Below, one piece after another: positions 12,031 through 22,871 of a stretch of DNA of 28,828 nt. The notes under the pieces were generated by a model that was not told the origin of the DNA, ran no database searches, and saw only the letters and a program-made list of their open reading frames with translations. The first letter of the stretch is position 1, and each line of letters starts with the position of its first letter. Made by a program: the position numbers and the translations under genes. This DNA comes from Ustulina deusta. Lineage: Eukaryota > Ascomycota > Sordariomycetes > Xylariales > Xylariaceae. Where the stretch lies: positions 1,605,001 to 1,633,828 of the forward strand of contig JAJNNX010000006.1 of NCBI GenBank assembly GCA_023159155.1. The letters are read 5' to 3'.

Positions 12031-13390
12031 TAAAACATATTGTATTAATTTAATTATATTAAATCTATTTTATATAAAGTATTTTATTTATATATTAGTC
12101 CATATAACTTTATAAACCGTATATAAACTATTAGAAACTATTGTAAAGCTTTATAAATACTTATAAAATTATATAAAACTTTGAACACTTTTAACCTAGG
12201 TATATTACTTTTGTAAACGCTTACGCAAGCAAAATCCCTCTTTATTATTATTACATATAATAAGTTTATAATTAATTTAATAATAGAAACGCTTAAGCTT
12301 GCCTATAATAGCTTATATAAACATACGCTTAGTAATATTAAAAAACTTATTGCTTTTATTTAACTTGTTTTTAACTATTTAAATTAGCACTTATTTATAA
12401 ACTTTTATATAATAACTTATAAGCTTTAGCAAACTTAAATCTTTTTTATTTTTTATAAAACATATAAAATATAACTAAAAAAATATTAGTAGTATAAACA
12501 AGCACTGCTAAACATGTTTAACCTAAAAAAAACATATTTATTAAATAAACTATAGTTTTTCGAACTTATATAAGCTTAATATTTTTTAACGTTAATTTAT
12601 TTAAGCATTATATAAGCTATAATAGCTATAGCTTACTATTAATAGTTTATTTTAAATATATAAAAAATAAAAAAACTTTTAATATAAACTTTTTTAAAAA
12701 TAATCAAACATATAATAATTTATAATTATTAATATATAGTAAAAAAAGCTTATACAAAGTTATACATATTTAGTTCTTTTTAATAAACTAATAAATATTA
12801 TTAAACTAACTACTATAAAACTAATCTAACAAATTTCTAGTTCGCTTAATATTATTGCAAAAATTTATATAGTTAGCTATATTGCCTAAATCTTTACTTT
12901 TCTAATACTAAAACTTAAAATATATTATTTTAAAACTATTTCGGTTAAGTTTTATTGCTTTAGCAAAATTACGCTCGTACAAAATTATATCTTTTAGTCC
13001 TTTATTAATCGCTGCTTACGCAGCTTTTATTGCAGCTTATTAAACAATAGTTTTATTAATAGCAACTTCACTTTTGTTTTTACTGCTTTGCTTTATAATA
13101 ATTATAAATATACTAGTTTATAAATAAAAATAAACGCTTATAAAAACTTATAAAACTAAGTATAATAATTAGTATATTTATATAAAGTTATATAGCTATT
13201 TCTAAAAAACTTTACAAAAAATAATTTTTAAAAAATTAAAAAAAAAATTAATTTTATTTTTATACTAAAATAGCTACTTATACCTAGTAGCCCTACTATT
13301 TTAATTAATACTATATATACCAGTACTATTTAAGTTACTTATTTTTTAATTAATATTTTTAAGGTGTATACCTATTAAAAAAATCGTTTT
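12031..13390. other. Moderately AT-rich decayed repeat, possible gene remnant
   Basis: G and C become visibly more frequent here than in the preceding 12 kb, including CpG-containing words such as ACGCTTACGCAAGC (near 12221) and GCTGCTTACGCAGC (near 13011). Every frame is broken by stops. On the minus strand, around 13060 down to 12880, one frame reads as a plausible degraded coding stretch with Ala, Lys and Arg codons, but I cannot assign it to a family. It is probably a separate, less mutated transposon fragment between the ancient block and the copia element. Confidence 0.45.
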
Positions 13391-13446
13391 TGAACAGTTT
13401 CCCCTCTCGGACGCCGTACCTAGGTACATATTGTTGTACCCATTGG
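13391..13446. other. Unmutated left flank of the copia insertion
   Basis: A short piece of ordinary composition lies between the AT-rich block and the copia element. It contains the perfect palindrome GTACCTAGGTAC (13416-13427), a motif type otherwise seen only in the gene-bearing right end. Its last five bases, ATTGG, are the left target duplication. It is therefore best seen as the original continuation of the sequence that resumes at 20822. Confidence 0.75.
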
Positions 13447-13690
13447 TGTTGGATTTGGCCCATAGCTAGTAGCTGTGAAAAGAGCTAATTAGGCATGGAT
13501 GGCAGGATCACTTAGTTACATAAGCGTTATGGCTTAACAACGTGGCTTAGTGAGTGTGGCTAGGCCATATTTACTAGCAAGCTTATAGATAAATACTTTA
13601 TAGAGGAAAAATAGGACTTACAAAAAATAATAATAAATAAAGCGATCTAAATATATATATGCAGTATGCTTTATAATACTAAATCTAACA
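13447..13690 (+). repeat. 5' LTR of the copia element
   Basis: This LTR aligns with 20578-20821 without gaps. In its outer (left) half it carries the unmutated base at every site where the two copies differ. In its inner (right) half it carries T or A where the 3' LTR has C or G. It starts TGTTGGATTT and ends AAATCTAACA. Confidence 0.93.
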
Positions 13691-13759
13691 ATTAAAAGTT
13701 TTATTAATTTTTATATTTTATTATAAGCGATTTTTAGCCAGAAATATATAAAAATTGCT

Positions 13760-16700
13760 ACTATGTTTAAATAATATATTATTATGTTTAACTTTTTAAA
13801 AAACTTCTTATTATAAAAAAAAGATTTTACTATTAGCGCTTGCAACTGCAACTTCTAAAAATATATAATTCTAAAAAAAAAGCAAGCTTTATAGCTTTAG
13901 CTACTAAGCGTACTACTAATAAGCAATTTCCTTTTTATTAGAGCTGCTAATTTTAATATTATAATATATATAGAGCTAATTATTACTAAAAAAGCGCTAT
14001 ACCAAAACGCTAAATAGTGCTACAAAACTGCTTTTAAGCATTATACTAATTACTAAACTAAGCTTACTAAGCTTGCCGAATAAATATATAAAATAGTCTA
14101 TTCGAACTACTACTTAATATAAATAAAAGCTAACCAAACAATCAATAAATAGTACAATAATTTTAAAAAATTTAAAAATATAACCTAATACGTTCTAAAG
14201 TTTAAATATAAGTTAGAATATAAAGCTTTTATTAATTCTATAGCTAGGAAACCTATTAAAGACCTAATTAAATAAACAAACAAATAGCTTAATAAAGTTT
14301 TTAAAGCTTATTTAAAAAGCGTTAAAATAATAAACTTGTTTAAATTTATTACTAACTTAGAAAGAGCTCTATAGAATATTTATTTAGCTTAGGTTACTTT
14401 TTTTTAAAATATTTATTATAACGCTATTATAAATAATACTTTATAATACTAGACTATTGCTACTAAACTATACTAAGAGGCTATAATTCTAAGTATAACC
14501 TATATTTTTAGAAAGATTGTTAAAAAAAATGCTTTTAATACTTTTGAACTTTTTAATAACTAAAATAACTTAGATAATTTTATAAACAATTAAAAAAAAG
14601 ATTACCCTAAACAAAATTGTTAAAATTGCAAAAGCTACTAATAATGCCAAACTAATAATAGTTGCAGAAGCTACCGAAACAATCAGGGAGAGAGCTCCAG
14701 AAATATTTCTATTAAGCGCTTCTGCGTTAATATAAGGACTAAAACCAAAAAAAAAAACTTAAACATAAAGGACTATATTATATACTATAGTTGTTACTAT
14801 ATATTAAGCTACTAGCTTATATTTACAAAACTCTAACTAAAAGGCTAAAAATTTAATTAGAGTATTAACAAAGTAGCTAAAACATATATAGCAAATAAAA
14901 AAAACGTTAAATAGGCAGTAGAAAAAACGCAAAAGTAATAAAAAAAAAAAAAAAATTCAAAGTTCTAAGGGATAACTTTTAAAATAATTAACTTTTAAAG
15001 CCTTCTATAGTAAAAGTAGCAAGCTTATTTATTATTAACTAAAGGTTTGCTAAAATATATAAACTATATAATTTAATTATAGTGGATTCTAGATTAATTA
15101 TCTATATATTTAATTAGATATATTGCTTTATATATTTAAAAAATATTAACCTAGACAATGTAGTACTGGTAGGAAATAGCGTAATTTATATATATAGCTA
15201 TGGCAAGATTGACGTTAGGGCTTAGGGCCCAAAAGGCATAATTATATATCGGCTATATAATGTTGCTTTTTGTCTAAATATAGCTATTAACCTAGTTTTT
15301 TTATAAGTTCTAAATTAAACAGGTATATACTAGGATAATAAACCTAAGTCCGATCTTTTAAAATACCGATAGGGAAAGCCCTTATATTCTTTAACCTAAA
15401 TATATAGTTAATATATTATAGAATATTTTTTAAAACGTTTAACTAAGCAAGCGTTTTATATATAAAAGAACTTGCTAAACTTTTATATAGGGCGCTCTAA
15501 ATCTTAAGCTAGCTTTTATAGGTAGTACTAATATTTGGAATATATAAGCTTTAAACTTTTAAAATGGTTGCTTAACTATATAAAAAGAGCAGTAATTACT
15601 TTATACCTTAATAATAAGATCCGAACTACGGACTGTATAGCATGTAGTAAATCTAAAGCTTGCTATAAAATAATATAAGATGCTTGCTTAAAAGTTACAA
15701 AAACTAGTGCCTAATTAACTATTAATTTTTATAAATTTAATGCTTTTAATAAAAATAGGCGCTTATAGCGTGTTATACTAGTTACTAATTAATACTCAGG
15801 CTATACTTAGAACTATTATACTAATAATAAATATACTAATATTATCTAAGAAACTTTTAAATATACATTTAATATATCTAAACATATTATAATAATAAAA
15901 TAAAAATCATAAAATATAATAATAAAATTACTAGTAGTAATTAAAAGACTATATGTTTAGTAATAGTTATAAAATAAACTTATAGAGTAGATTTTAAAAT
16001 CTTACTATTATATACTTAAGATTTTAATAGGGCAGCCAAAAAAATAGGAAGTACTATTAAGTATTAGGCAAGCTTAATACGTAACAATTATAGGTTCCTG
16101 CTTTTCTCTAGCCTAAAATAGTTCGAATAGCGGTATATTTATATAACTAGATATTTAAGCAAATTAATTGCTAGCAAGCTTTATATAAAAATTCTATTTA
16201 TATTTTAATTACTTATAAGAGCTCGTTAGCTATAATTAAATATTTTATATATCTTACTTAAAAGTGTTTAAATATATAGCATTCGTTATAACTACTAAAA
16301 CCAAGCTTAAAAAACAAAAATATAAAAAGCTTAACCTTAACGCTTAGATAAGCTATTTAATAAACTACTAATTTATTAATACTTATTATATTTAGCTCCT
16401 CTAAAAAAAATAAAATTATAGTAATAAAAAACGTAATTTTTAATAAAGATAAGTTTTTTAGTAGTAATAAAAATAAATTTAAAAATAATCTTTTTAGAAT
16501 AATTCTAAAAATATATCAAGCATTAATAAATAGTATTAATTACTAAATATTTTTAACTTTAAAAAAATATAGCTAATAAACAAAAAGATAACAAGCTTGC
16601 TAGCTAACTCTCAAAAAGTAATACTAAAGATGCTAATAAATCTAAGTCCAAAAAGAATTTTAATAAAAACAAACCTATAAAAAGAAAAACAGAAGCTTTT

Positions 16701-18900
16701 TATTAGGACTTCTATTTTTATACCAATTTATAGTTTGCCTTTAGATTACTAACACTACTACAGAATCCAAAAGCTGCCCTGCTATATTTAGTAATACTAT
16801 AAGCTAAATTGCTAGATCTAAGCTTAAATAAAGAACTACTTAACAATAAATACTAAGCTTCTACTAAATTAACTTTTAGTGTTCTAACTATAACCTATTA
16901 AGCAACTAGCTTTAATACAGCCAGATTATAAGGAGCAATAACTATTAATAGCAAATTAATAACCAAAAACAAAAAAGCTAAGCTACTAAAGAGCTTTTCA
17001 AAAATCTATTACAACTAATAATAATTGCTAAATCTTATTAAAAGCTTTATTAGTAAAAAAAAAAAAGCCTTTAAAAAAGCTTATTAACTATTATACAACC
17101 AATTATAGCTATTAAATCTTATTAAAAGCTCTACTAGTAAAGAAGAAAAAGCCCCTAAAAAAGCTTATTATTTATTATATATTTAATTATAGCTGCTAAA
17201 TCTTATTAAAAGCTTTATTAATAAAAAAAAAAAGCCCCTAGAAGAGCTTATTAGCTACTATATAACTAATTATAGCTAATAAATTTTATTAAAAGCTTTG
17301 CTAGTAAAAAAAAAAAGCTTTTAAGTTAGATACTAGCTGTTTAAAAGCTTAATTATAAACTTTTTAAACTAGAAAAAATAAATAAATATTATCTATAACT
17401 ATTAAAGTAGCATAAAGATTTTATAAATTATTTGCAAAAATATTTTAAGTAAGCAGAAACTATTTATTATAAGCTATAAAAAAATAAGTATTTAAAAAAG
17501 TACTTAAAAGCTTTTATAAAAAAAGATCATTTTGGATTATATATAGGTTTATGTTTATAAGTTTAATAAATATAGGTACTATAAAAAATATAAAGCTTGT
17601 CTAGTACTATAGGGAGATTAGTAGCCAAACAATAACCAAAAAGATACTTATACTAGTAATTAGATCAGAAAAAACTCTTTTAAATATTAATGTTATTATT
17701 ACTACGTTTAACCTAGAACTTAAGCAATATAACATTATAAATACTTTATAAATATTAAATTAAATAAAGAGATCTATATATGTATGCTTTTAGGCTACTA
17801 GAAGCTAGATATTATAATTAACTATTGTAAGCTTATATAGGCTCCAAGAGTTTTTTTTTGCTATAACAAAAAGAGCTTACTAAGTTACTACAAAGATAAG
17901 CTTTTAAACTAATACTTTATAAACCCTACTACTACTTTCGTAAAAAATATATTTTTGTTTATATATATTAATAATATAGTTATAGCATATAAGCAAAGAA
18001 CTAAAGAACTATAGATAAAGCGATCGCTATATTTAAGATACGCTATAACTTTACTAGGGATAAAGACCTATAATAGTTCCTAAGTATTAAAATAATTAAA
18101 AACAAAAAAAAGGTTTTTTTTAGCTATTATAGGCTTTTTTATATTAAAAAGATTATTAAGCTACAAAATATTATAGTTATAGCTTATATAAACTATTTTA
18201 ATAAAAGCTTAAAAGCTTTTTTTATATAAAGGGATCTTTATATTTGCTAGTATTAAGTGCTACTAATAAAAAATAGGGTTGATTTTATTATATGTAGTAA
18301 TAACGCGCTTAAATATAGCGTTTAAAGTTTTTAGCTTATATAATTTAATTATAATCTTTTTTTCTAAGCACTACTAAGCTACTAATAAGCTCTTATTATA
18401 CCTACTTTTTTATATAGTACTATGTATTACAATTTAGAATAGGGATAACTTTATAATAGCTAGTAATATATCTTTTATAAATAATATCTTTAACTAAAAA
18501 AACTTTTAAATTTATATTATAAAGCTTTTTAAAAGAATAATCTATTAGCAAGCTAATAATAGGATATAGTTACTATATTTATAACTAAGGCAGAGCTTTT
18601 AGCTTTAGCTTAGGCAGCTAAACAAAGCAATGTTTATTAACCGGCTTATTAACAAGTTCGGGGTGGTGCTATAGAATTAGCAAATATAAATATAGTGCAA
18701 TAATTAGCAAATAATAAAGCTTGTTACAAAAGAAGTAGCCCTGTTATATACTAAACTATAGTATGTTAATATTTATAACTACTAGCTATACTAAGAAATT
18801 AAAAATAGAACTATTATAATAGAATATATATTTACTAATAATATAATTACTAACGGACTTATAAAGGCTTTATTTATACTAAAGTGGACAACTTTTTTAA
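13760..18900 (+). pseudogene. Degraded copia gag-pol polyprotein
   Basis: No frame stays open, but copia motifs survive in order. A Cys-rich patch (C-x2-C...C near 14617-14645) may be the nucleocapsid knuckle. At 15082-15114 the frame reads VDSRLIIYIFN, a decayed protease DSG-S-T-x-H-I motif; Gly, Ser, Thr and His are each lost by a C-to-T or G-to-A change. DCIACSKSKAC (15631-15663) matches the C-x2-C part of the integrase zinc region. VTNQYSGYT (15781-15807, with TAA for Gln) is the integrase core VTD block with its catalytic Asp changed to Asn. The reverse transcriptase LYGL-type block lies at 17830-17850 and YVDDI appears as YINNI at 17964-17978. RNase H reads TKAELLALA(stop)AAK at 18584-18622, and the terminal ADGLTKAL block reads TNGLIKAL at 18849-18872. 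The last two blocks are in different frames, so an indel is also present. The polyprotein cannot function. Confidence 0.9.
17030..17330 (+). repeat. 84-bp (28-codon) tandem repeat inside copia pol
   Basis: Four units start at 17030, 17114, 17198 and 17281, each beginning AAAT(C/T)TTATTAAAAGCT. They contain a Lys-rich stretch and end in an AATTATAGCT-like word. The first spacings are exactly 84 bp, a multiple of three, so the array was in frame; the fourth is one base short because of a loss in an A run. In the best frame a unit reads LNLIKSSTSKEEKAPKKAY and onward. The array lies between integrase and reverse transcriptase, a part of copia polyproteins that tolerates variable, low-complexity linkers. 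Confidence 0.75.
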
Positions 18901-20577
18901 AATAGCTCAAATTATGCAAGCTTTCTAAACATAGCCAGGGAGCTTAGCAAAACATATTAGTTTTTTAAAAAAAGATCAAAGATTTACTACTTAGAAAAAA
19001 GTCTATAAAGTAAAACATTTAAACATTATTTAAGCATAGGTTATAAACTTATAATATACTGATAGAGAGATTATAAGGTGTTTTTATATGCCTAAAGGGC
19101 CCTAGAGCTAACAATACAAAAACTTAACTACCCTGGAGGGCACCAATCCTGCTATAGAATGGCAAAAAGCTTATAAAAAAAAAATATTTTTTTTTTTCTT
19201 TTTTTCTAGGCAATGAAAGGATAGCATGGTACGGACTGTGGTCCATAGAGCTTAGATAATGGTATTATTAGCGCCCCTTATAAGAGCGTTCCAAAAGTAA
19301 TAAGTATAAAGCTTAATATTAGCAGAGCTATTTATAATTAGTATTTATTACTAATTACTAAAAAGCTTATTTATAAAAACTTATATATATGCTTAGAGGT
19401 ATATTATAAGTACTACGACCTATTACTAAGCATTTTAATATAATTGCTATTTGAACAACTCTGAAAAATACTACAGGTGTACTATAAACATAGTGTTTTT
19501 TAAAAAATCCTTAAAAATACTAGCTATAAGCAAGGACCGGCTTGCTACAAAAGCGAAACATAGCTATAACTATAAAAAGTAATAGTAGCAAGCATAGTAC
19601 CCTAGCTACTAGAAGCTCAACTAGGCAGAACTAGTAGTAACATAGGTATAACTAGAATAACCCGGCTAAAGGCCAAACAGTAGGTGCTAAGCAAAGCTAG
19701 CAAAAGACCAGCTATCCTAAAAGTAGTAGTAATAACAAAAAAAGCTTAGCAAAAAAGCATTAAAAAAGCAGTAATAATAGCAGTAGTAGTAGCAGCAGTA
19801 GGGATATAACATACTAGGAGCTCTATAACAAACAAAAAGCAAAGCAAAAAGTATACAAAAATATTGTTACTATTTAATAATAATAATTCTAAATTAATAA
19901 TAAGCCTATTAATTATTAATCTAAAAAGCAGTTATATATTATACTTATAAGTTCCGGCCTATTTAAAAGCACTAATTATTACAATTTAAGTAAAAAAAAA
20001 ACAGGGGAAGTATTACAACAATTTTTTTTATATATATTAGTAAACCTTTTACTAAATAACCTAAAGTTCTTTTAAAACTTATAATAAAAATTTTTTTTTT
20101 TTAATAGTTAATAATATATTAGCAAAAAATAATTTTATAATTAAAACTAAAAAAAAAATTAGCATAGATCTTATTGCAAAAGAGTAAAGTATTTAATATT
20201 TTAGTTCTAAAAACTTACTATAAAAATTTTATAAAAACTAAAAAAAAAAAAGAAATAAAAAAGAGAACTTTAGTAATACTAAAAGTAAGCTTGCGTATAC
20301 TGCACTTATAAGCATACTTTTTTATAAACATTTTTATTTACTAAATCAAAAGCGCACTTTTTTATAAACGTTCTTGCTTATTAAGCTTGCTATGCTATAT
20401 TTTAAATAGTTGTATAATAATATATATAATATTTAGAACTAGCCTATATAGTTATTTATATGTTATACTAGTTATTTATATACTATTTATACTTTAATAC
20501 TTATTTATAACTACTTTTATAGCTATAGTAATATATATATAAGAAAAATTACTAAAGTAACTCTCCTTAAAGAGGTA
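18901..20577 (+). other. Long 3' segment of the copia element, origin unclear
   Basis: About 1.7 kb separate the end of RNase H from the 3' LTR, longer than a simple 3' untranslated region. Stretches at 19080-19260 and 19500-19860 keep more G and C than the rest. Around 19500-19860 one plus-strand frame reads as a basic, Ala/Val/Lys/Ser-rich sequence with only occasional stops of the kind RIP creates. It might be an extra ORF, a captured gene fragment or a nested insertion; no family is recognised and no inner target duplication was found. Confidence 0.5.
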
Positions 20578-20821
20578 TATTAGATTTGGCCTATAGCTAG
20601 TAGTTATAAAAAGAGCTAATTAGGTATAGATAGCAGGATCACTTAGTTATATAAGCGTTATGGCTTAATAATATGGCTTAGTGAGTATAGCTAGGCCATA
20701 CTTACTAGCAAGCTTATAGATAAATACCTTACAGAGGAAAAATAGGACCTACAAGAAACAATAACAGACAAGGCGATCTAAACACATATATGCGGTACGC
20801 TCTATAACACTAAATCCGACA
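20578..20821 (+). repeat. 3' LTR of the copia element
   Basis: The 244 bp match the 5' LTR with 33 substitutions, all transitions, and no indels by hand alignment. The first half (TATTAGATTT...) carries the mutated T or A at every difference; the second half, to AAATCCGACA, carries the unmutated C or G. It is followed directly by the target duplication ATTGG (20822-20826) and then by ordinary genomic DNA. Confidence 0.93.
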
Positions 20822-21659
20822 ATTGGCCGCAGATCATTCTCACTCAAAATAAGGAGATGATCTAGAATACCATAGCAGCACAAAGCGTTCTGTACGATAT
20901 ATTCCTGTGCATATTCAAAGACTTAATATTATTGCCTCCAATTTTAAAAGCATGAAATACTGAATAGATTCCCATAAGCTTTCTTTCCCTAGTCGGCCAC
21001 CTACGCTGCTCTAAGAGGAACTCGCACGTACATCACCTCCTTGCATCCACGTTGTCGAGAAACCTCGCCACCTTTAAACTATCGCATCTACATTACGAAC
21101 CCACAATGGTTGGTGGGTGGCTCGACTCAAGTCTCCAGCACGAGCCAGATATTTTTATACAGAAGACAAAGCGTCTGCGCTGAATGCTACGCCAAAAAGC
21201 CAGAGACCCTTCAGGAAGAGGACTGACAATCTGAAACGGTATATATGTTTCGTAGAATATGGAGTTGATATCTCTATCTCACACACACACATATACACAC
21301 TCTCTTTCTACTTGCTCCTTTTTGACAACAAGTATCGCACCCGACAGTCAGGAAACTCATATCCAGTGCCAGTGGTTTTAATTTCGTCAGTTTAGATTTG
21401 TGTCATGATATTAGCTGAGACGCCCTTGAAATCTTGTATTCCCCTCCAAGACGTCCAGAAGGAATTACCTCGTAAGTCTATGCCTTACTTACAAGTTCAG
21501 GTTCCCCTTGCTCAGCATGGCAACTCATACTGTAATACGTTTATTGAAATTGAACGCCTGATATATCCGGTCTAGGTCAGTTTTATACAGCACCTTCCAA
21601 GATGTACAGTTAAGTATACAGCGGCCATTAATACATACGCACTCATCACTTTTGCCTGT
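20822..21659. other. Ordinary intergenic DNA between copia element and ATP12
   Basis: Composition returns abruptly to that of gene-bearing DNA. A short CA repeat lies at 21280-21300. The rightmost part is the 3' flank of ATP12, which is transcribed toward this region. Small overlapping open frames at 21041-21395 have no family resemblance, run across the CA repeat and are not considered genes. Confidence 0.75.
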
Positions 21660-22871
21660 TTATTGCTTCCCGGTGCCGCTGACGAGCAGCACCACGCTCC
21701 CCAGCTGGCGCCGCAGATCTTCTTTCTCGACATCGTGCGTGTCCTCCACCTCTCCCCAATTGCCAATCTGCCAATCAACCTCGATGCTCGCCACCTTGGC
21801 CGCCTCCTCGACGCCAAACGGTCGCTTTTCACCCGCACCGCTCTGTTCCCGCACGCCAGCGAAGCCCTCGCTCCACTCAGCGAGCAGCCGCACCGCGCCC
21901 AATAGCCCTTTCCCAGCAAGTACAGCCCTCTCTAGGCCAGCTAGTTCCCAAGGATTAAGCCCCATGATCCACCCCGCGATGATCTGGTGAGTCTCGGGTT
22001 TCTGGCGGCGGGGTATGATGCTCTCTTCGTCAAGCACAGGTTCGATCTCAACACCGGGCCAGACAGTGGTAGTCAGGTACGCTACGACCTCCTCCGCCGC
22101 CTGTTTCTGGAGTTCCCTGAGGGTAAACCCCGCAGCGTCCGGGGCGTCATGGCCATGGCGCGGCGGAGGGGCCCAGCAGAGCAGCGAATCCGTATCGAGA
22201 TAGCGCATCAGCATGCGGGCGATGCCGGTGCGTAGACTTTCATTCGCAGGCCTCTCCTCTTTCCCCTCTCCTCCCTCCACACCCACGTCCCTGCCCGCAT
22301 CATCGTCGGCGATGTCGAGTGCGCGACACACGAGACTAGTCAGGGGGATGAGATGTTGCCTGGTGGCCTGCTGCGCCGAGAGGAGCAGATCCCACTCGAG
22401 CGCCAGCGCGGCAGCGAGCAACGGCTTTGTCGGCGGTAAGCGCACGATCTCCTTATTTGTCGGCCGTCGCAGCGGGCGCGCGTCGAGATGGACCTCCATT
22501 GCCCCGTCGACCTCGTGCACGTGCACGTGTTTCCAGAAGCGTCGGCGTACGAGCGGAGTAGCTAGTGCGGATTGTTTATTTTCGCCGTCCTTTGCTGTCG
22601 TAGTGGCGGGCCGGTTCGACGCCCGGATCTCTTGTGCTTTCTCTAACAGTGCGGCATGCTTCTTCCGTCGCTCGAGGCGCGCGCTGGTGCTGTCGGCTGC
22701 TGGACGTGGAGGTTCGGGTGGCGGTCCTGTGCCATGGATGGGGGAAACCGTCGCAGGCGAGGCAGGGGTGGAGTGAATGTGGCGGGCGGCGGGGAGGAGG
22801 GAGCAGTGTCCAGGTGAAGAGCCTGACTGGCGCGCTGCAAGTCGTAGAGCGACTCGCGTAGGCACCTTCAT
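21660..22871 (-). CDS. ATP12: ATP12 chaperone, F1-ATPase alpha-subunit assembly factor
   Basis: The 403-residue protein is an intact single exon. Members of the family bind the free alpha subunit of mitochondrial F1-ATPase in the matrix and hold it until the alpha3-beta3 hexamer forms. Residues 1 to about 45 are rich in Arg, Ala and Ser with almost no acidic residues, as expected of a mitochondrial presequence; a Pro-rich, charged linker follows. The ATP12 domain starts near residue 110 (RRFWKHVHV). It includes RPLRRPTNKEIVRLP (132-146), the conserved ALALEWD (155-161), LIPLTSL (174-180), MRYLDTDSLLCWAP (222-235) and the C-terminal VDWQIGNWGEVEDTHDVEKE (365-384). An acidic low-complexity insertion lies at about 187-212. 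The ATG at 22871 is chosen because it precedes the presequence and the domain is complete. It lies 0.6 kb downstream of EFR3 on the same strand and 0.84 kb from the RIP-mutated block, with no RIP-like damage. Confidence 0.95.
   Translation of the reverse strand: MKVPTRVALRLAARQSGSSPGHCSLLPAARHIHSTPASPATVSPIHGTGPPPEPPRPAADSTSARLERRKKHAALLEKAQEIRASNRPATTTAKDGENKQSALATPLVRRRFWKHVHVHEVDGAMEVHLDARPLRRPTNKEIVRLPPTKPLLAAALALEWDLLLSAQQATRQHLIPLTSLVCRALDIADDDAGRDVGVEGGEGKEERPANESLRTGIARMLMRYLDTDSLLCWAPPPRHGHDAPDAAGFTLRELQKQAAEEVVAYLTTTVWPGVEIEPVLDEESIIPRRQKPETHQIIAGWIMGLNPWELAGLERAVLAGKGLLGAVRLLAEWSEGFAGVREQSGAGEKRPFGVEEAAKVASIEVDWQIGNWGEVEDTHDVEKEDLRRQLGSVVLLVSGTGKQ

Larger units (their letters stand above)
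13447..20821 (+). mobile_element. Complete Ty1/copia LTR retrotransposon, RIP-inactivated
   Basis: Two direct repeats of exactly 244 bp (13447-13690 and 20578-20821) bound a 7.4-kb element. The least mutated ends read TGTTGGATTT and AAATCCGACA, which are inverted repeats allowing one C/T change. Identical 5-bp target duplications, ATTGG, lie at 13442-13446 and 20822-20826. The interior encodes, in order on the plus strand, protease, integrase, reverse transcriptase and RNase H motifs. Integrase before reverse transcriptase is the defining order of Ty1/copia rather than Ty3/gypsy. Stops and missense changes are nearly all C-to-T or G-to-A. A short purine run (AAAGAGG) sits just before the 3' LTR and may be the polypurine tract. 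The primer-binding site is too altered to read. Confidence 0.93.

Noticed and set aside
21041..21395. Two overlapping plus-strand frames of 61 and 92 codons
   Set aside because: They cross a CA microsatellite, overlap each other in different frames and show no conserved motif.
21572..22861. Several frames of 62-187 codons on both strands across ATP12
   Set aside because: All overlap the intact ATP12 reading frame and are shadows caused by its high GC content.
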